The position numbers and the translations under genes are program-made. The notes beneath the pieces are model-generated. The model worked only from the letters and a program-made list of their open reading frames with translations, was not told the origin of the DNA and searched no databases. From Rhizophagus clarus (lineage: Eukaryota > Glomeromycota > Glomeromycetes > Glomerales > Glomeraceae), in contig BLAL01000030.1 in NCBI GenBank assembly GCA_015698045.1, positions 930,001 through 994,000 on the forward strand: a stretch of DNA of 64,000 bases. Direction: 5' to 3'. Shown one piece after another: positions 46,927-60,229 of this stretch (the first letter of the stretch is position 1; each line of letters begins with the position of its first letter).

Positions 46927-49900
46927 AGTAATATATATAATTATGAACTATCAATTATTACAAGTATATATAAAAAGAATGAGAAGAAGAATAAAAAGGA
47001 AGAAAGAATTTTAGTGAAATTTCCCGTTTGTTTATGGATTTTTTTTCTCGTGTACAAATAATATTTATAGTTCTACTAAATACTGTGTAATAAATATAAC
47101 TTTTTAAAGATATTATATGTGAATGGCCAAAATTTCTTTAATAAATAAGAAAGATCCGATTTATATTTAACTAAAACTGCACATAAGTATGCAAAGAAAA
47201 AAAAAAAAAAAATTAAAAGAAAAAAAAAAAAAATTTTTTTACGCTTTTTATACTTTAATTGACAAAATATACAGTTTATTGTATTCTTTTCAATAAAGTT
47301 CGATTTGCAAAGGTGTTACCTTTGAATTGTGTTACTCTTCATATGAATAATAATCTTTGAAAAGGGGATTATCTGTCCGAAGCGGGGTAAAAAAAAAAAA
47401 AAATCGAAGAACTTCGAAAAACGGAAAAATATCAGAAAAATATTTATTAAATACCCCATATATTTAATAATTAAAAACAAGTTTCTAAACCTCATGGTCA
47501 TCCGTGGAAATTCTCTTGCTTGCTTATACATAACTGTAAGTACAGGATGATGCCAGGAAAGACCCGAAGGAAACTTTTTTTAATTTCTAATTACTATAAA
47601 TATCATTAATAATTATCCGAAATAAAAGGTGTGGCTCATTGTGGCGCGTACAACTTATGCGGATAATCGTCATAATACTTAAATTCTATGATTATAGTGA
47701 ATTTAATAACTCCGAAAATCTTTTAAACCTACCCCAAAAATTAAATCATAATTTATAATTTTGTGAATAACAAAAAACCACGCGCTTTCTAAAGAAAAAA
47801 ATGTTTACGTTTTAGTTGATAAGAAATTACCTAAAAGTAATATCATATGGTAATATTTATTTAACTTGATTTGATTCCCTTGTAAGACAATGTGAAATAC
47901 GATGATCTTATTTCCAATATTTCCATAAATGGATTTCAAATAATTTTATATAATAATAATAATAATAACGTATATGATGAAATACAAGCTACGTAGTATG
48001 AGACTTAGAGTAATCAGTTATTTGTGTAATGTTTGTAAAAATAGATAAATATTTTGAAGATTGTTTTTGCTTACAATCATTGCTTTAGTTTTAAAATAAG
48101 TAAAAGTAATGTAATAAAATGATATATTTAAAATAATAACAAATATTAATATTATTCAATTTTTTTCTTATACTAGAGAATGAAAATTCATTTTTTTTCA
48201 TGTGAAATTAAAGTTTGAGTTGATTTAAAAAAGTTTAAACTTCAATCTCTTGGAATTTTATAACCGTAGTGATATAAAACCAAATAACCAAATTTTTTAA
48301 TACAAATTTGGAAGGACAACAATTTTTTTTTTTTTTTAAAACTAAATTTGGAAATTCGCTCGTGATCTACAGAATCCACTAACCAGGTAAGGTATAATGT
48401 AAAGGATAAGTTTATTACATGTTAAGTTAAAGTTATACGCTAAGTTAAAAAAAAAGTGATTACTTTTAATTTAACACTCGCTTATATATATATATATATA
48501 TAATTTATTTGCATTCAAAGATACAAAGAAATCGAGGAAAAACGAATATTCCGAACGATTATACCATCGTAATGCATGATATTGACGGGCCGGGTCACTA
48601 AATATAATAGTTTAGATATTCGAGAGGATTAATACATACATGGTAATAAAATACGATAATATACTTGATACCTTTTATTTGATTTACCAATTAGATGATG
48701 AATGATTTATGATTATTATAATATATATATATGTATATATATATAATATCTTTTTTTCTCATTTTTGATGCAAAAAAACAAACGGTTAAACACATAGCAT
48801 AGCATTACATTACATTTTATGATTTGTTAGGTTTTTGATTAGGTTTTCAATGGCGTAAATAAATATGCAAAGAAATTAAATAAAATATTTATATAAAAAG
48901 GAATTTTTTTTTTTTTTAAAAAAAAAAAAAAACCTTAATTTACCGTAAACGAGGAGAAAAAAAAAACGTGCCTTGTGGTAACAACTAATAAGCCAATTGG
49001 CATCATTGTTTTTATCGATTGTGAAATAAAACCGGGAAAGATGATAATGCGTGCTTGCATTTGAAACATATTACTATAAAATCTTACAAGCGACTCTGAC
49101 ATTTCTTCAATAAGGACTTTGAAACAAGAAACAAAGGTGATGAGCTGCTCTTGTGTTCCGTTAAAAGGTACTCTTTGTCTATATTCTTCATCTATTTAAC
49201 CAAAAACTATCGCAAAATGGTCACATGTTCGCGCCAATCCGATGTCGTCGTGATACAAAATCAATCAATAACTCAAAGATTCAGCCGGAATTATGACTTT
49301 GCAAGTTATGACTCACGTGTTCTTTTTAAGTAACGTTACAATGTTACATACCTAATTTACGCCATTATTAACTATTCATTTTCATATTACTTTAATAAAT
49401 CAATCTGTAAACAATTAGTAAATCAATTTCCTATGTTTCCTTGTAGTTTAAAAAAAAAAACATATGATTCATTCTCATTTTACAAAACTTACCAAAAATA
49501 AATCAAAGTGACACTCACATTGTTACCGTTTTTTTTTACGCCTTTTTTTCAATGTCTGCTTTTTTTATCATATCTTGTGAATAATAAGTCTAAGCCCGTA
49601 TACAAATTGAGTAATCGATTTTGTACTTCACTGATTTATGATAATCTATATACTATGTAGTTTAAAAAAGCACGCTTTCTTACATGTTTGTTTACTCCAA
49701 TCATTATCTTAAATTTATCCGGAATTTTAATTCAAAATTATTCAATTTCGTTCCTCGTAAACCAAATTATTTAATTATTAGTATACAGTCAAAATAATAT
49801 CAATGATCGGAATAACTTAATTTGATTTTCACCCAGTAAAAATGTTATGATTGGGCTAATCAAATAGGCGTAAAATAAGGATCTTTAGTTTTAGGTGTTT

Positions 49901-50323
49901 CAAAATTTTCCTAAATTTTAAAATTTTACGCTTTTTCTAGGTTCGTTCGGAATTTTTCGCGTTATGCCGAAAATTATTATTTAAAAGCATCTTTAAAAAA
50001 ATTTTTTTAAGTACCAATCACACGTTCTTACGCGAAACCAAATCATATAATAACGTGTTGATTTTATTACCAATTTGTATATCAGTTACTAAATTTGAAC
50101 TGTTACTATTATTACTATTTTTGCAAATCACATGAATTCTTTTAAGTTTTTGTTTTTAAAATGGTTCTTAAATAACACTTATTTAACATTTGTAAAATAA
50201 AAATCATGTAACTATTTAATAATTTTTATTTTAAATTTTGACTATCTAATTTATATTATATATTAGCTATACATATTAATGGATATATATTATTAAATAA
50301 TAGGTTATATATAGGTATCAATA
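46927..50323. other. 5' flank of the FYVE gene; no gene recognised
   Basis: This stretch differs from the rest by mixed composition and few TE signatures, and looks like unique host intergenic DNA. It contains poly-A/T runs, TA microsatellites (48484-48502, 48718-48747) and a GC-richer patch (48960-49340) with a 60-codon plus-strand frame from 49151, which I could not support as a gene. The FYVE promoter should lie just right of 46926. Confidence 0.4.
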
Positions 50324-50439
50324 CAGTAAAATAAAAGGCTTAGTCTCAAAGATTTTTTTTTTATTTTTAGTAAAATTGATATATAATTATCATATAAACT
50401 TAAAAAATTTTTTTTGTGATCAAGTCTCTTATTTTACTA
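50324..50439. mobile_element. 116-bp Tc1/mariner-like MITE
   Basis: Left end CAGTAAAATAAAAGGCTTAG and reverse-complemented right end TAGTAAAATAAGAGACTTGA; TA on both sides (50322-50323, 50440-50441). It is nearly one hairpin. Confidence 0.65.
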
Positions 50440-50929
50440 TATAGGTCTTATACAATTATCCCTCTCTACAGTAAACCTCAATATAATAAAGAATACTATG
50501 TAATAAATTATTAATGTGAAACAGATATTAACATATGAAAAAACTCTTGATTAATCAAATTTTATTAATTATGGGCTGTATACCATTATACAAAATAAAG
50601 TTATAAAACAACATATATAAAAATAATCCTTTTTATAACAAATTTTTTTATAACAAATTTTTTTTCCAGTAAAATGAAGATTACTGATATACCAATGACC
50701 CTATAATCATTTAATAAAAGGATAATTTTTTTAAATATACAATATATGAAAAGCACAGAATGTTTTTATAAAAGATATTTAACAAATCATTTTAATAATA
50801 TCAAAATATTAAATTTTGTCATCAATTTCATTAGCTTTGCATTTGCACATCAGAATTAACTCCATTTAGCATCTCTATAAAAATAAAAGTAGGAAGTTTT
50901 TTAAAGAAAATAATAATAACACTTCTTCC
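50440..50929. other. AT-rich stretch with a pogo-like end
   Basis: 'ctacagtaaacctcaatata' near 50464 resembles the end at 3532. The partner end was not found. No gene seen. Confidence 0.4.
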
Positions 50930-51340
50930 AGCCCTCCCTTACCTTAATTCTAAAAGTCCAGTCATATTTTCATCTGATAATACTACAAAAAAGAAGAAAA
51001 AAACTTAAATAACTTGATTAATTAGAAATAATGATGAAAAATACTTCCCTTAATCTCCTTTTCCTTAATTTCAAAAGTTCAGTTATGCTTTTCATCTGGC
51101 AATACTACAAAAAAAAAAAAATTAAATAACTTAAATAATGACAAAAAACTTTTCTTTCAACTTCTCTTATCTTAATTCTATAAGTCTGATTATATTTTTT
51201 ATCTGGCAACATTACAAAAAAGAAAAAAAAAATAAATAATTAGAAATAACACTGAAAAACATCTTCTCCAAATCCCCTTTATCTTAATTCCAAAAGTCCA
51301 GTCATATTTTTCATCTGGTAACACTACAAAAAAAAATTAC
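50930..51340 (-). repeat. Tandem array of exon-like units, reverse orientation
   Basis: Four copies of the unit described at 3720-4440, on the minus strand, with cores near 50960, 51080, 51195 and 51308 ('ccagtcatattttcatctgg'-type). Read on the minus strand each has TTTGTAG or TTGTAAT, the 41-nt core, then a GTAAGG-like or related end. The core reading is again close to VLPDEKYDQTFGIK. Confidence 0.75.
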
Positions 51341-51384
51341 TTAACCCTTCAAACAGTGCATACACCTAAAAAGAAGAAAACTAC

Positions 51385-51780
51385 ACAAACAAACATAGAC
51401 AATTTAGATTTTGTGTTTACTTTTTTTTAAAACAAAAACAACTACAAAAACACATATAAAGATACAATAAATATTAATAACTTCATTAATAAAATTAAAA
51501 ATTTTATTCTTTATAATGACATAGAAATAGCTGTCAGCCTAGACAACAAAAATCTAGCAGGTATATTATGGCTTGAAAGAATGCTAAAGTGACATGACTA
51601 TACAGCAAAAGCTTCTTTTTTTAAGGCAAAAAACACTAAAACATCTTTTAACAGTTACACAGATTAACCTGCAAAACCCACCAATAATATTATAATTAAC
51701 AGTACATAAAAAATTGTCCTGTTAGGATCAGCTGATCAAATTTCTATTTTTAAATCCACTTAACATGATCCCATCATAAT
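51385..51780 (+). pseudogene. LINE ORF1 N-terminal fragment
   Basis: The broken plus-strand frame reads 'NNFINKIKNFILYNDIEI', 'SLDNKNLAGILWLERML' and 'TAKASFFKAKNTK', matching ORF1 of the LINE at 5517-5760 ('KAFINKIKNFIYYSDVKI', 'NKQLARAIWLGRLLERRDT'). At least three stops. The upstream 5' region is replaced by the tandem array. Confidence 0.75.
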
Positions 51781-51847
51781 TAGCCAATCTCAGACTAAAC
51801 TTGGGTGTCAAAACCTGTCTATACTAAAATATATTTAGGATTTAACA

Positions 51848-52025
51848 TAAATCCCAAATCCCAAACTATTGTCAAAATCCCAAACTGTTGCTAAAATTCC
51901 AAATTATTGTTAAAATCCTAAATTATTGTCAAAATTCCAAATTATTGTCAAAAATTCAAATTATTGCCAAAATCCTAAATTATTGCCAAAATCCCAAATT
52001 ATTGCTAAAATCCTAAACCTTTATC
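51848..52025. repeat. 19-bp tandem repeat, about nine copies
   Basis: Consensus 'attgccaaaatcccaaatt' with substitutions (attgtcaaaa, ttgctaaaa, tcctaaatt). The period of 19 bp excludes a repeated open frame over the whole array. Confidence 0.9.
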
Positions 52026-52690
52026 AAAACCTCCAAAAAAAACCCATAAATATATTTATGTAAATTAAGAACAGACAATAAACAAAAAAATTTTAATTGT
52101 TAAAAGAAAAAGGAATTTTGATTTATTATCATTTATTGGTTTATATTAAAAAAGATAATACAAAGACAATATAAAATATACTAAAATATTAGTAACAGAA
52201 TTTTTCTTGGACTTAATTTCAAAGAAACAATGGAAAAAATAATACTTTGCAAAAAAAGTTCAAAAAAAACGTATTTACAAAAAATTTTAAAAGGAATATT
52301 AGCAATGCTTTATAAAGAAATGTAAGAAATGTGAAAGTTTAAAGAAATCTTTATCGAAATTTACTAGTTTTCTTGTTTTGAATTTAAAAAAAAAGTTTTT
52401 TAATTATAAATTTTTTTTTTTAAAATAATAAAATAATAGAGGGAAAGAGAAATTTAAAGTTTAAAATAATAATAGACATGTACATTATTATTAATAAATA
52501 TACAAAAATATTACATAATGAATGTCACATTATTTATTTATTTTATCAAAAATTCATTATTACATTAATAAAATATTACTACAAATTCTTTCAACTATTT
52601 TTGCTAACTCTGCTGGATTATAGTTATCTTCTTTATCAAATTCTATTAACAAACTACTATAATCAACTGAATCATCATTTTCATTATGTT
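52026..52690. other. AT-rich stretch downstream of the hAT transposase
   Basis: No gene seen. It probably contains the 3' part of the hAT element, but the terminal repeat could not be placed. Confidence 0.3.
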
Positions 52691-52712
52691 CTACAGATGT
52701 TATAGTAATATC

Positions 52713-55464
52713 TTATAAAAATTGTGAATTAGTCAAATCTAAAGCTTCTTCAAGTTCCAGTGGTTTATCATCAATAGTTTTTGAATCATCGTCAATAGCA
52801 GTCTGTTCCAAATTAATTTTAGTCATAACTTCTTCCAGAGTTATTCTTTCTTCTTCTTCATATAAATTCGTATCTTTCAAAATTTGCTGAATTTCTTTTT
52901 CAGATTTTTCTACACCATAATATGATAATTTGGACTTATTATTAAAAATATAATAAGAATGAATCTGCGCAATTGTTTCAAGATTTTTATTAAAAGTTTT
53001 GTATGACGTATTCCATGAATCCAACCACAAATTGACCAAATACGCTCACAATTTGCAGCATGTGGTGAAACTGAAAACAATTTGATTGCAAGACCTTGAA
53101 GATATAGCAGTTTCATTTCACAAGTTTGTCACCATTTAATAGGTGTATCATTACTACAAATATAAGCTGCATTATATGGAAATTGATGTGTGTGGTAATT
53201 ACATAATTGCGATATAAACATTTTACCAGATTTTTATTTACTATGCTTGTTTTGTTTTGACATAACTAAAACTTCAGGTATTCAAATTATTTGTTATCAA
53301 AGTGCAGTTGTTATAGCGCTTATACGCATAAATTGACCTTTAACTATTTCAACACTTATAATAAATGATTTGTTTACTGATTAGTAAATATGTAAATAAT
53401 AATACAAAAAATAACAAAATCAAATCATAAAAAAATAAATAAATTAATAAGCTACAACAGGCTATTAATATACAATTAATTAATACTTGCCTCTACATCC
53501 TAGGTATAAATAATATATAAGTAAATGTTCATCAAAATCAAATTCTTTGAACTGCTCATTGAAACTTTTAATGCAATATTAACAAATACTTTTATAAAAT
53601 GCTTCTGGAATTTTTTTTATAGCTATGTCTAATTTTTCCAATAAAAAAAAGCAGTCAGCAAGATTAGCTTCTTGATTTTCTAATAAAACAATCAATTCTT
53701 TTACTAGTTTAATAACCATTGCTAAATCCTGAACATCTTGAAAAAATTCTCATTTATGCATTATTATATTTTGTACACTTTTATTAGTAATTATATAAGG
53801 TTTTTCATTGATAATCTAAAAAAAAAAATCAAATCAGAACAAATATTTATAAGATTCATTAATTAGTTTAATTAATAATATAATTTATTTCTTTTAAATA
53901 TATTTCTAACCAAAAAATTGACTGAAGTATTTCAAAAGTCATTACTCATCTTGTATTAACATATGTTTTTAAACCTTCTCCTTTAATACTTCTTTCCTTA
54001 ATCTTATCTTCAAAAAGTTTTTAAGGTAAATGGCTTTTTTTAAAATAGGTTACTATCATATTTGACCAATTTAAAATTTGGATTGCAAATATGTGTTTAA
54101 TAAAATTTTTAGTTATCAAATTTAAACAGTGTGTCATATATTTAATATTAATAATATGAGGAAATTTTTTAGTAATAATCTTTTGTGCTAAATTAATATT
54201 TGAGCCAGAATCAGTTACGATAGCTAAAAATTTATCTGTTTTAATTTCATCTAAAACTACCTCAATTTTTTGAGAAAGATTTTCAGCTGTATGGATTTGA
54301 TCTGATAAATCAAATATTTACTAAAGAATATCTTTTCCATCTGAGATATGTATTACAAAATTCTACAAAGACTTTTCTGTTGGGCTTATCCATCCATCAA
54401 TCGCTATAAATAGCAAGATAAATTAATAATTTAAATAAATAAATAAATTTTAAACTAAATAAATTTGTATTTACATAAGGTCAAATTTTTTTTTTTAAGT
54501 AATTAATAAACTTCTGTGTTAACACAAAGGATTTTATTATTTAATAAAGAGCCAAAAAGAGTTTTTCTATTTGATGGGTTATATGCAGAATGTAATTTTT
54601 TAACAAATTTAATAACATATAGATATTCTACAAAGCACTAAAAAAGTTCATAACAAATAAAAAGTCTAATAAGTGATAATTTAATTTTAGCTTTTTTTTC
54701 TTGAGATAAAGGTAAAATATTATAAAATTCCTCTAATGCTTTTTGATCATCATCAGTATTTTGATTTATTTTAGATTTATTCTGAGATTCTATAATATAT
54801 CGTATTGCTTCTTTGACTTCTAGCCTAATTTTTTGCAGTTAAGTAAAACATGAGCTCCATTACCGATGCTTTGCCTCATTTTCAAGTTGCATTGCAAGCA
54901 GGACAAATAGCAGATTGGTGATCATCGCCTTGATCTGAACACTCAATAAAAAAATTCCATATCATTGTACGAGATCTTTCACTTTTTTTTTTTTCTATAT
55001 CATTTAGTTCAATTTAGTATTACAATCTAAACTGTGTCAATCCATCAATCTGGCAGATTAATCTGATATAAAGCGTTTTAGATCATTGGTTAGAGTTCAG
55101 TCAGATCAGATAAAAAAGTGGATAGGTCTGGATGATCTGTTAAATCATAATTCTGGTCAGACTTATAGTGCTGACCAAATTTATAAGTTTGTATAACACA
55201 AAAAAATTTTTGTATTATTGTGTTTAACTAGGTAAAAATTTTTTATGTGGTGGCTAAATAATTATCTGAGATCATGTGATATTATAATTCAGGTCAGAAT
55301 TACAAAGTTGGCCTGAATTACAAATTTAACAGATAATCCAGATGATTCCTGGATGAATCTGGAAATTCATGACAGCTATCCAGATCAACTAAATTAATCT
55401 GGATTGAACAAAACAGATCACAGATTCATCCAGATCATAACATTAGTTCAATTTCGCCTGACAT
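52713..55464 (-). pseudogene. hAT transposase with BED-type zinc finger
   Basis: Start ATG at 55464-55462 ('MSGEIELN'); a 431-bp MITE interrupts after 'MSGEIE', and the frame rejoins at the TSD. BED-like finger: 'MIWNFFIECSDQGDDHQSAI' then 'CPACNATW'. Core: 'FLAIVTDSGSNINLAQKI' (catalytic Asp), 'YMTHCLNLITKNFIKHIF', 'LKTYVNTRWVMTFEILQSI' (Arg-Trp motif of hAT enzymes), 'LENQEANLADCFFLLEKL' and 'EFDFDEHLLIYYLYLGCRGK'. C-terminal dimerisation region: 'LAIKLFSVSPHAANCERIW' and 'TIAQIHSYYIFNNKSKLSY', then an acidic tail. Many stops and frameshifts. It differs from the hAT at 12.5 kb, so two hAT lineages are present. Confidence 0.85.
55015..55445. mobile_element. 431-bp hAT MITE in a hAT transposase gene
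   Basis: GTTCAATT flanks both ends exactly (55007-55014, 55446-55453). Left end TAGTATTACAATCTAAACTG; reverse-complemented right end TAATGTTATGATCTGGATGA. Inside are 'cagattaatctgat' iterations and a 'aattctggtcagac'/'gttggcctgaatt' block related to sequences near 2.3, 39.95 and 43.2 kb. Confidence 0.85.
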
Positions 55465-56299
55465 TTATTTTTATTAAGTAAATAAGACTTTTTTAAATTT
55501 TTAAATAAAAAAATAATTTTTGATAAATTTAAAATTTCTTATGCCCACCCCCTTACATCATATGAATTTTGATTTTTGAGTAACCTATTTATAACTTAAG
55601 TTATTTTATATTCTAATGTTTGCAACTCTAATTACAAAATATGAAATTTTGTATTACATTTTATTAACAATTTTGGAATTTATCATATGTTTGGATTTTA
55701 GCAAATTTTATTTTATTTGATAAAGTATTCTTAAATATTTTTGCGCTTAAATTATAAATGCTGATCCTTTTGAACTTTTTACAATTTTGATTACTATGCT
55801 AATTATTGATCATATTTTTACGAGTCTTTTAGAGAATTTTTTAAGCCATTTACATCTTATTTCTCACCCTTTATTAGAAAAATTTTGGGTTTATTCTTTT
55901 ATTTACTTTTTTAAAAAAAATTTCCCATAACTTTAATTTTATATTCCTTTTTTAAAAATTATTAAACCAATTTTTTGTATTATATTAGATCACAAAATTT
56001 TCTTGAAATTTTATGATCATTGTATTATCACTTGACTTTCTTTCCAGTTCTATAAAAATAATTATTTAAGAATAACAGTTTTAAAGATAAAAAAGTAAAT
56101 AAATTAGAAATTTAGGTAATAGACTAATAGGCTTCTTCAGACTTCTGTAGCTAAAATAGACATCATGAGTTTTATTTTTTGGTCTACATTATTTGATATA
56201 TTATACTTTATTTAAAATATTCATAAGTTAAAGAAGCAAAAGAAAAAAACTGAAATATTTTATATCTCTAAATATTAAAATTTTTTTTTTTAAAAAAAT
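55465..56299. other. AT-rich stretch
   Basis: Nothing recognised; the 5' end of the hAT element at its left should terminate here, but no TIR could be placed. Confidence 0.3.
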
Positions 56300-57960
56300 T
56301 TAAAGACGTTGGACAACGTATACTTTATTGTGAATAAGGGAAGATATATACATATCACATCTAGACACCAAAAGATACTTCAAACCTCCTAAGAAATACA
56401 ATTCAGCCACCCACCTATAACATACTAAAAAAAGAATAAACGAAATAAAATATATAAAGAAAAATTGTAAAGAAAACTAATCTTCAAAAACAATAAAATT
56501 GGTTAGGATAACAATTCTCCTGTGAATAACTTTCTGTTACTAGTATGTTAATTACACAAACTAATTAATCATTCTAATAGTTGCTTGAGTTTCACCTTGT
56601 TATTATTAGAATACAGACTATTAGACTTTCATGATCCTTAACCTCTGGACTGAGATAATCCTTTGGTCTGCTTATTAGGCTTGTCAGAAGACAAAAGAAT
56701 TGAAAAAGATGTGTTCTTTGATACTTAATTTAGAGATTTTTATGACCCAAGAGGCACCTGGTTGGCTCCAGTCATTACTTTGAAGTGGAAGGACTTCTTG
56801 TTGCAAGAGTTATCTAATTGAGCACTAATTGGAGGTTTCTTATTAGATCTAAAGGAGGGAATGGAGTGATAGCACCAAGCTAATTCAGCGTCATTCTACA
56901 TTTGTTTAGTAATAAAGAGACTTCTAGAGAGCGTGTTTTAAGTTGTAAAGTATCCTATTAAAAACCTTGAACCATTCTTTTCCTTGATAATTTTAAAAGA
57001 TTTGACGTTATTGTTAATGAGGAATTGACTTGAAGAGCTATTAGAGAACAGTGATTCGTATGTCATATCTTTAGGAATATTGGGTATAATAACCTGAAAC
57101 TTTTCGTATTATTTTCATTCTACAAGTGTCCAGATGGCAGGAAACTATCAAATAAGAATATTGCCAAGTAAGACCATCCAATCACAGTTATTGTAAGCCT
57201 TAAGTCAATTATGGTTAGGAATCAGTCAAACTCTTGCGGTTAGATATTTCTTTTGCACTTGCGTGTTAACTGATATCACTTTGTCCCACTTGTTTAATTC
57301 TGCGAAAAACTCATAATTGGTCCATTTGATTAGAATATCGTATACTATCAGGTCCAGTAAGAGTCTGTTTTTTTCTAGCTCAGATCAGTATCTGGTAATG
57401 ATCAAATTGCTTCCTGTATAGTCATCTTGCACTTTGAGTTTCTTAGCAGCAGACGTCTGGTCTTTATTGTTACTTAAGGTAAGACAAGCTGAAGGTGCGT
57501 CAGAGTTAGATATCGATTTTTCTTTAGGCTACTGAGGAGGACTATCAAGAATAGAATCAGATGACATAATCAAAGAGGATGAAAAGCTGTTATCCTGTAT
57601 AAATGCAGTTTTTTCTGCAGTTTTAGTTTTTTTCTTCAACTTTTTTTTCTGATTTTTAGTCAGCGTCAGAGATTAGAAAGTACTGGATTCAGGGAAAGCA
57701 TTAGGATTAGGAGGCAATTGCATACTTGATACGTTATTTGATTGGTACTATGCATCTGTATTTATTTCCATTTTAGGTTGATTGTCATGTGTGTCTTGGC
57801 AAGCTATCAGTCTTTGTGTTATCATGGCAGTCAATTCTAATTGGTGCAATATGTTGATCACTTCTATCTGATTTTCTATTTCACATGATAGTTGGTCGAG
57901 AGCTGGAAAAATGACAGTGTTTAAGAAGCTAAGGAGAAAAGATAGCAAAGAAATTCTATA
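56300..57960 (-). pseudogene. ORF1-like protein pseudogene, second copy
   Basis: From 57948: 'MLSFLLSFLNTVIFPALDQL', 'LELTAMITQRLIACQD', a stop at 57748, then 'TLTKNQKKKLKKKTKTAEK', 'SNSDAPSACLTLSNNKDQ', 'EFFAELNKWDKVISVNTQV', 'QKKYLTARV', 'MTYESLFSNSSSQFLINNN', 'NGSRFLIGYFTT' and 'FHFKVMTGANQVPLGS'. The order parallels the plus-strand pseudogene at 12.1-16.5 kb and contains about 100 codons missing there. More than ten stops. The 5' end faces the dispersed repeat at 57993. Function unknown; probably LINE ORF1-like. Confidence 0.55.
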
Positions 57961-57992
57961 ACATTAACCATCACTATTTGTTGTGTAGAGAC

Positions 57993-59060
57993 TTTTGGAG
58001 GACCCTAAATAATATATATATAGGTCAGATGAAAATTTCAAGTTCTGCTAAGCAAACTCTTATTATAACCTTTGAATTTTTTATTCTGCTAAGCAATTTT
58101 TTTTCTGACATATACAGTATAACTTTATTTAAGTATAAAAAAATAATTTAATTATAATAAATATATATATAGTAATAGTAAATTAATTTTTTATATCATT
58201 GTGAAAAAAAATTGTGAAATTAATTCACTAAATATTAATAAATTAATAATATAAAATGATATACAACTTTGAAATTTTTAATTTTAATTAATATTAATAT
58301 AATATTAATATACTATTGCTATTTTAAAAATAATTTTAAAATTTGGAATTTTTTATAAATATTATTATATTTAGATTTATAAAAATTAAAATATAAATTA
58401 TTGCTAACCCTTATGAACAACTTCTTAAAGTTAACAAGTTGATTTAAAATAAAAAAAATTACACTTTAAAATTAAAATTACTTAAACGATAAATAATTAA
58501 AAGTACAAAAGTTGGTTGCATTCCACGAATATTAATCCAATTATTTTAAAGTTTTTACTATAGGTAGATTCGACCTCACTGAACAACTTTACTTAAGTGG
58601 AAAAAGATGATTTCATTTGACCAAAGTGGTGAAATCACGTCCGAAGTTGCAAAATAAGTTTTCGCAAAAAAATTGATAATACAAAAATAGCCAACACTTC
58701 ACAAATATTAGTCCAATCATTATAAAAATTTATACACAGGTAGATTTGACATACTGAACAACTTTTTAAACATAAAAAAGTAATTTCATTTGACTAAAAT
58801 GATGTTATTATGTCCTGAAGTTAAAAGAGAAAAAAAAAATTTTTTGGAATTAGTACTATTTAAAAAATATAATTATTTTCACAAATATTATACTTAAAAT
58901 CATAAAAATTAAAATACAAATACTTTTTGCAACTCCTGAACAATTTATTTAAATATAAAAAGGTAATTTCATTTGTCCAAAATTCATTTTATATATAAGT
59001 AAAATTAGCAAATAAAAAATAAGAATATGAGAATATTATTATAAAAACATGATTTTTTTT
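57993..59060 (+). repeat. Dispersed repeat, copy 2
   Basis: Direct-orientation match to 4443-5320, starting 'ggaccctaaataatatatat', including 'cacgaatattaatccaat' and 'actataggtagattcgacct'. The internal unit of about 170-180 bp occurs near 58410, 58573, 58755 and 58925. As at copy 1, it directly abuts the 5' end of an ORF1-like gene, but on the other side. Confidence 0.65.
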
Positions 59061-60190
59061 ATAAATATTAAATACAATATTGTGTTTATAAAATTAAAAT
59101 GTGTAAAATAATAGAAAAGAAGTATCAGTTTAAAAAAATTTTTTATAAAAAAATTTTTTTAATATACGTGTGAAATTAAAATTTTCTCTCTCTATATATA
59201 TGAAAATCTTTGTTATACGCATAAGGGGTTCTGCTACGCAAATATAATTATTGAGCTGAAATAAAAATAAGTTCAACTATGCATTTAAATATCTAACTAA
59301 CTAAAAATTTTATATTAAAATAAGCAAATAAAAATTTTACATAGGGTTTTTTTTTTTATATGATCATTAAGCAAACTTAAATCTAACATATTTATATATT
59401 GTTTGGGATCCTGCTTTTGGTTTAACTTTATTCAGACCTAAGTCTATTTAGTAGTTAGAAAAGTTATCAAACAAAGCAGCTGCTGTAGGCATGGTCACTG
59501 TTGTGCCTTTGGCAAGCTGAAGTATTCTTTAAAATAAGTTGCATAGTAAAGAGGAAGTTTGAATTTTAAGCATTTCAGTTAACTTTTCCTTAAACTGTTT
59601 GAAGTGTAAGAAGTCTATTTCCACTGTTAAAAGGTGGAGTTATCTTATGGGAAAAGGAGAAAACTCATAAAACTGATAATAAAAGGTCATTAGCAATGTT
59701 AGGCTGAGTGATCAGTGGGAAGAGTTAATTTTCACTTTAAATATTAAGATAAATGATATTATTTCTTAATTAGCTTTAAGAAAATTTCTTATTTTAGCTT
59801 TCATTATACTTACAACATACCTAACAAGAAGATATGCATGTTTGTTTGAACTCTGAACATAGGTAGCATTTCTGCAATCTTTCATTTTATTCATAATAAA
59901 TTTTTAATACAGTAACAGCATTATTACGAAAGCTTTCATAAATTGTTTAATGTCAAAATGAATATTATTGAGTACAAACTTAAATACAAAATTGAAATAT
60001 TTATACATATAAACACTTTTTAGTCACTTTTTTTTAATGTAAATTATAATAAATTCAGCGATAAAATTTGCATTTCTTGATAATTTTAAATTTTTTTATT
60101 TAAACGTTCATTCTTAATTCAAACGTAAATGATAATTTTATATATTACATGGGATTTGAAGTTATTTAATTAATTAACAGTTTTATAAAT
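59061..60190. other. Intergenic stretch, no gene recognised
   Basis: 59400-59720 is less AT-rich ('gcagctgctgtaggcatggt') and may hold a decayed gene, but I could not find a consistent frame. Confidence 0.3.
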
Positions 60191-60229
60191 TATGAAATAC
60201 TACATCAGAAAATTTTATAGGGCGAAAAA

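Noticed and set aside
49151..49333. 60-codon plus-strand frame in a GC-richer patch
   Set aside because: No recognisable domain, and no splice context that extends it convincingly.
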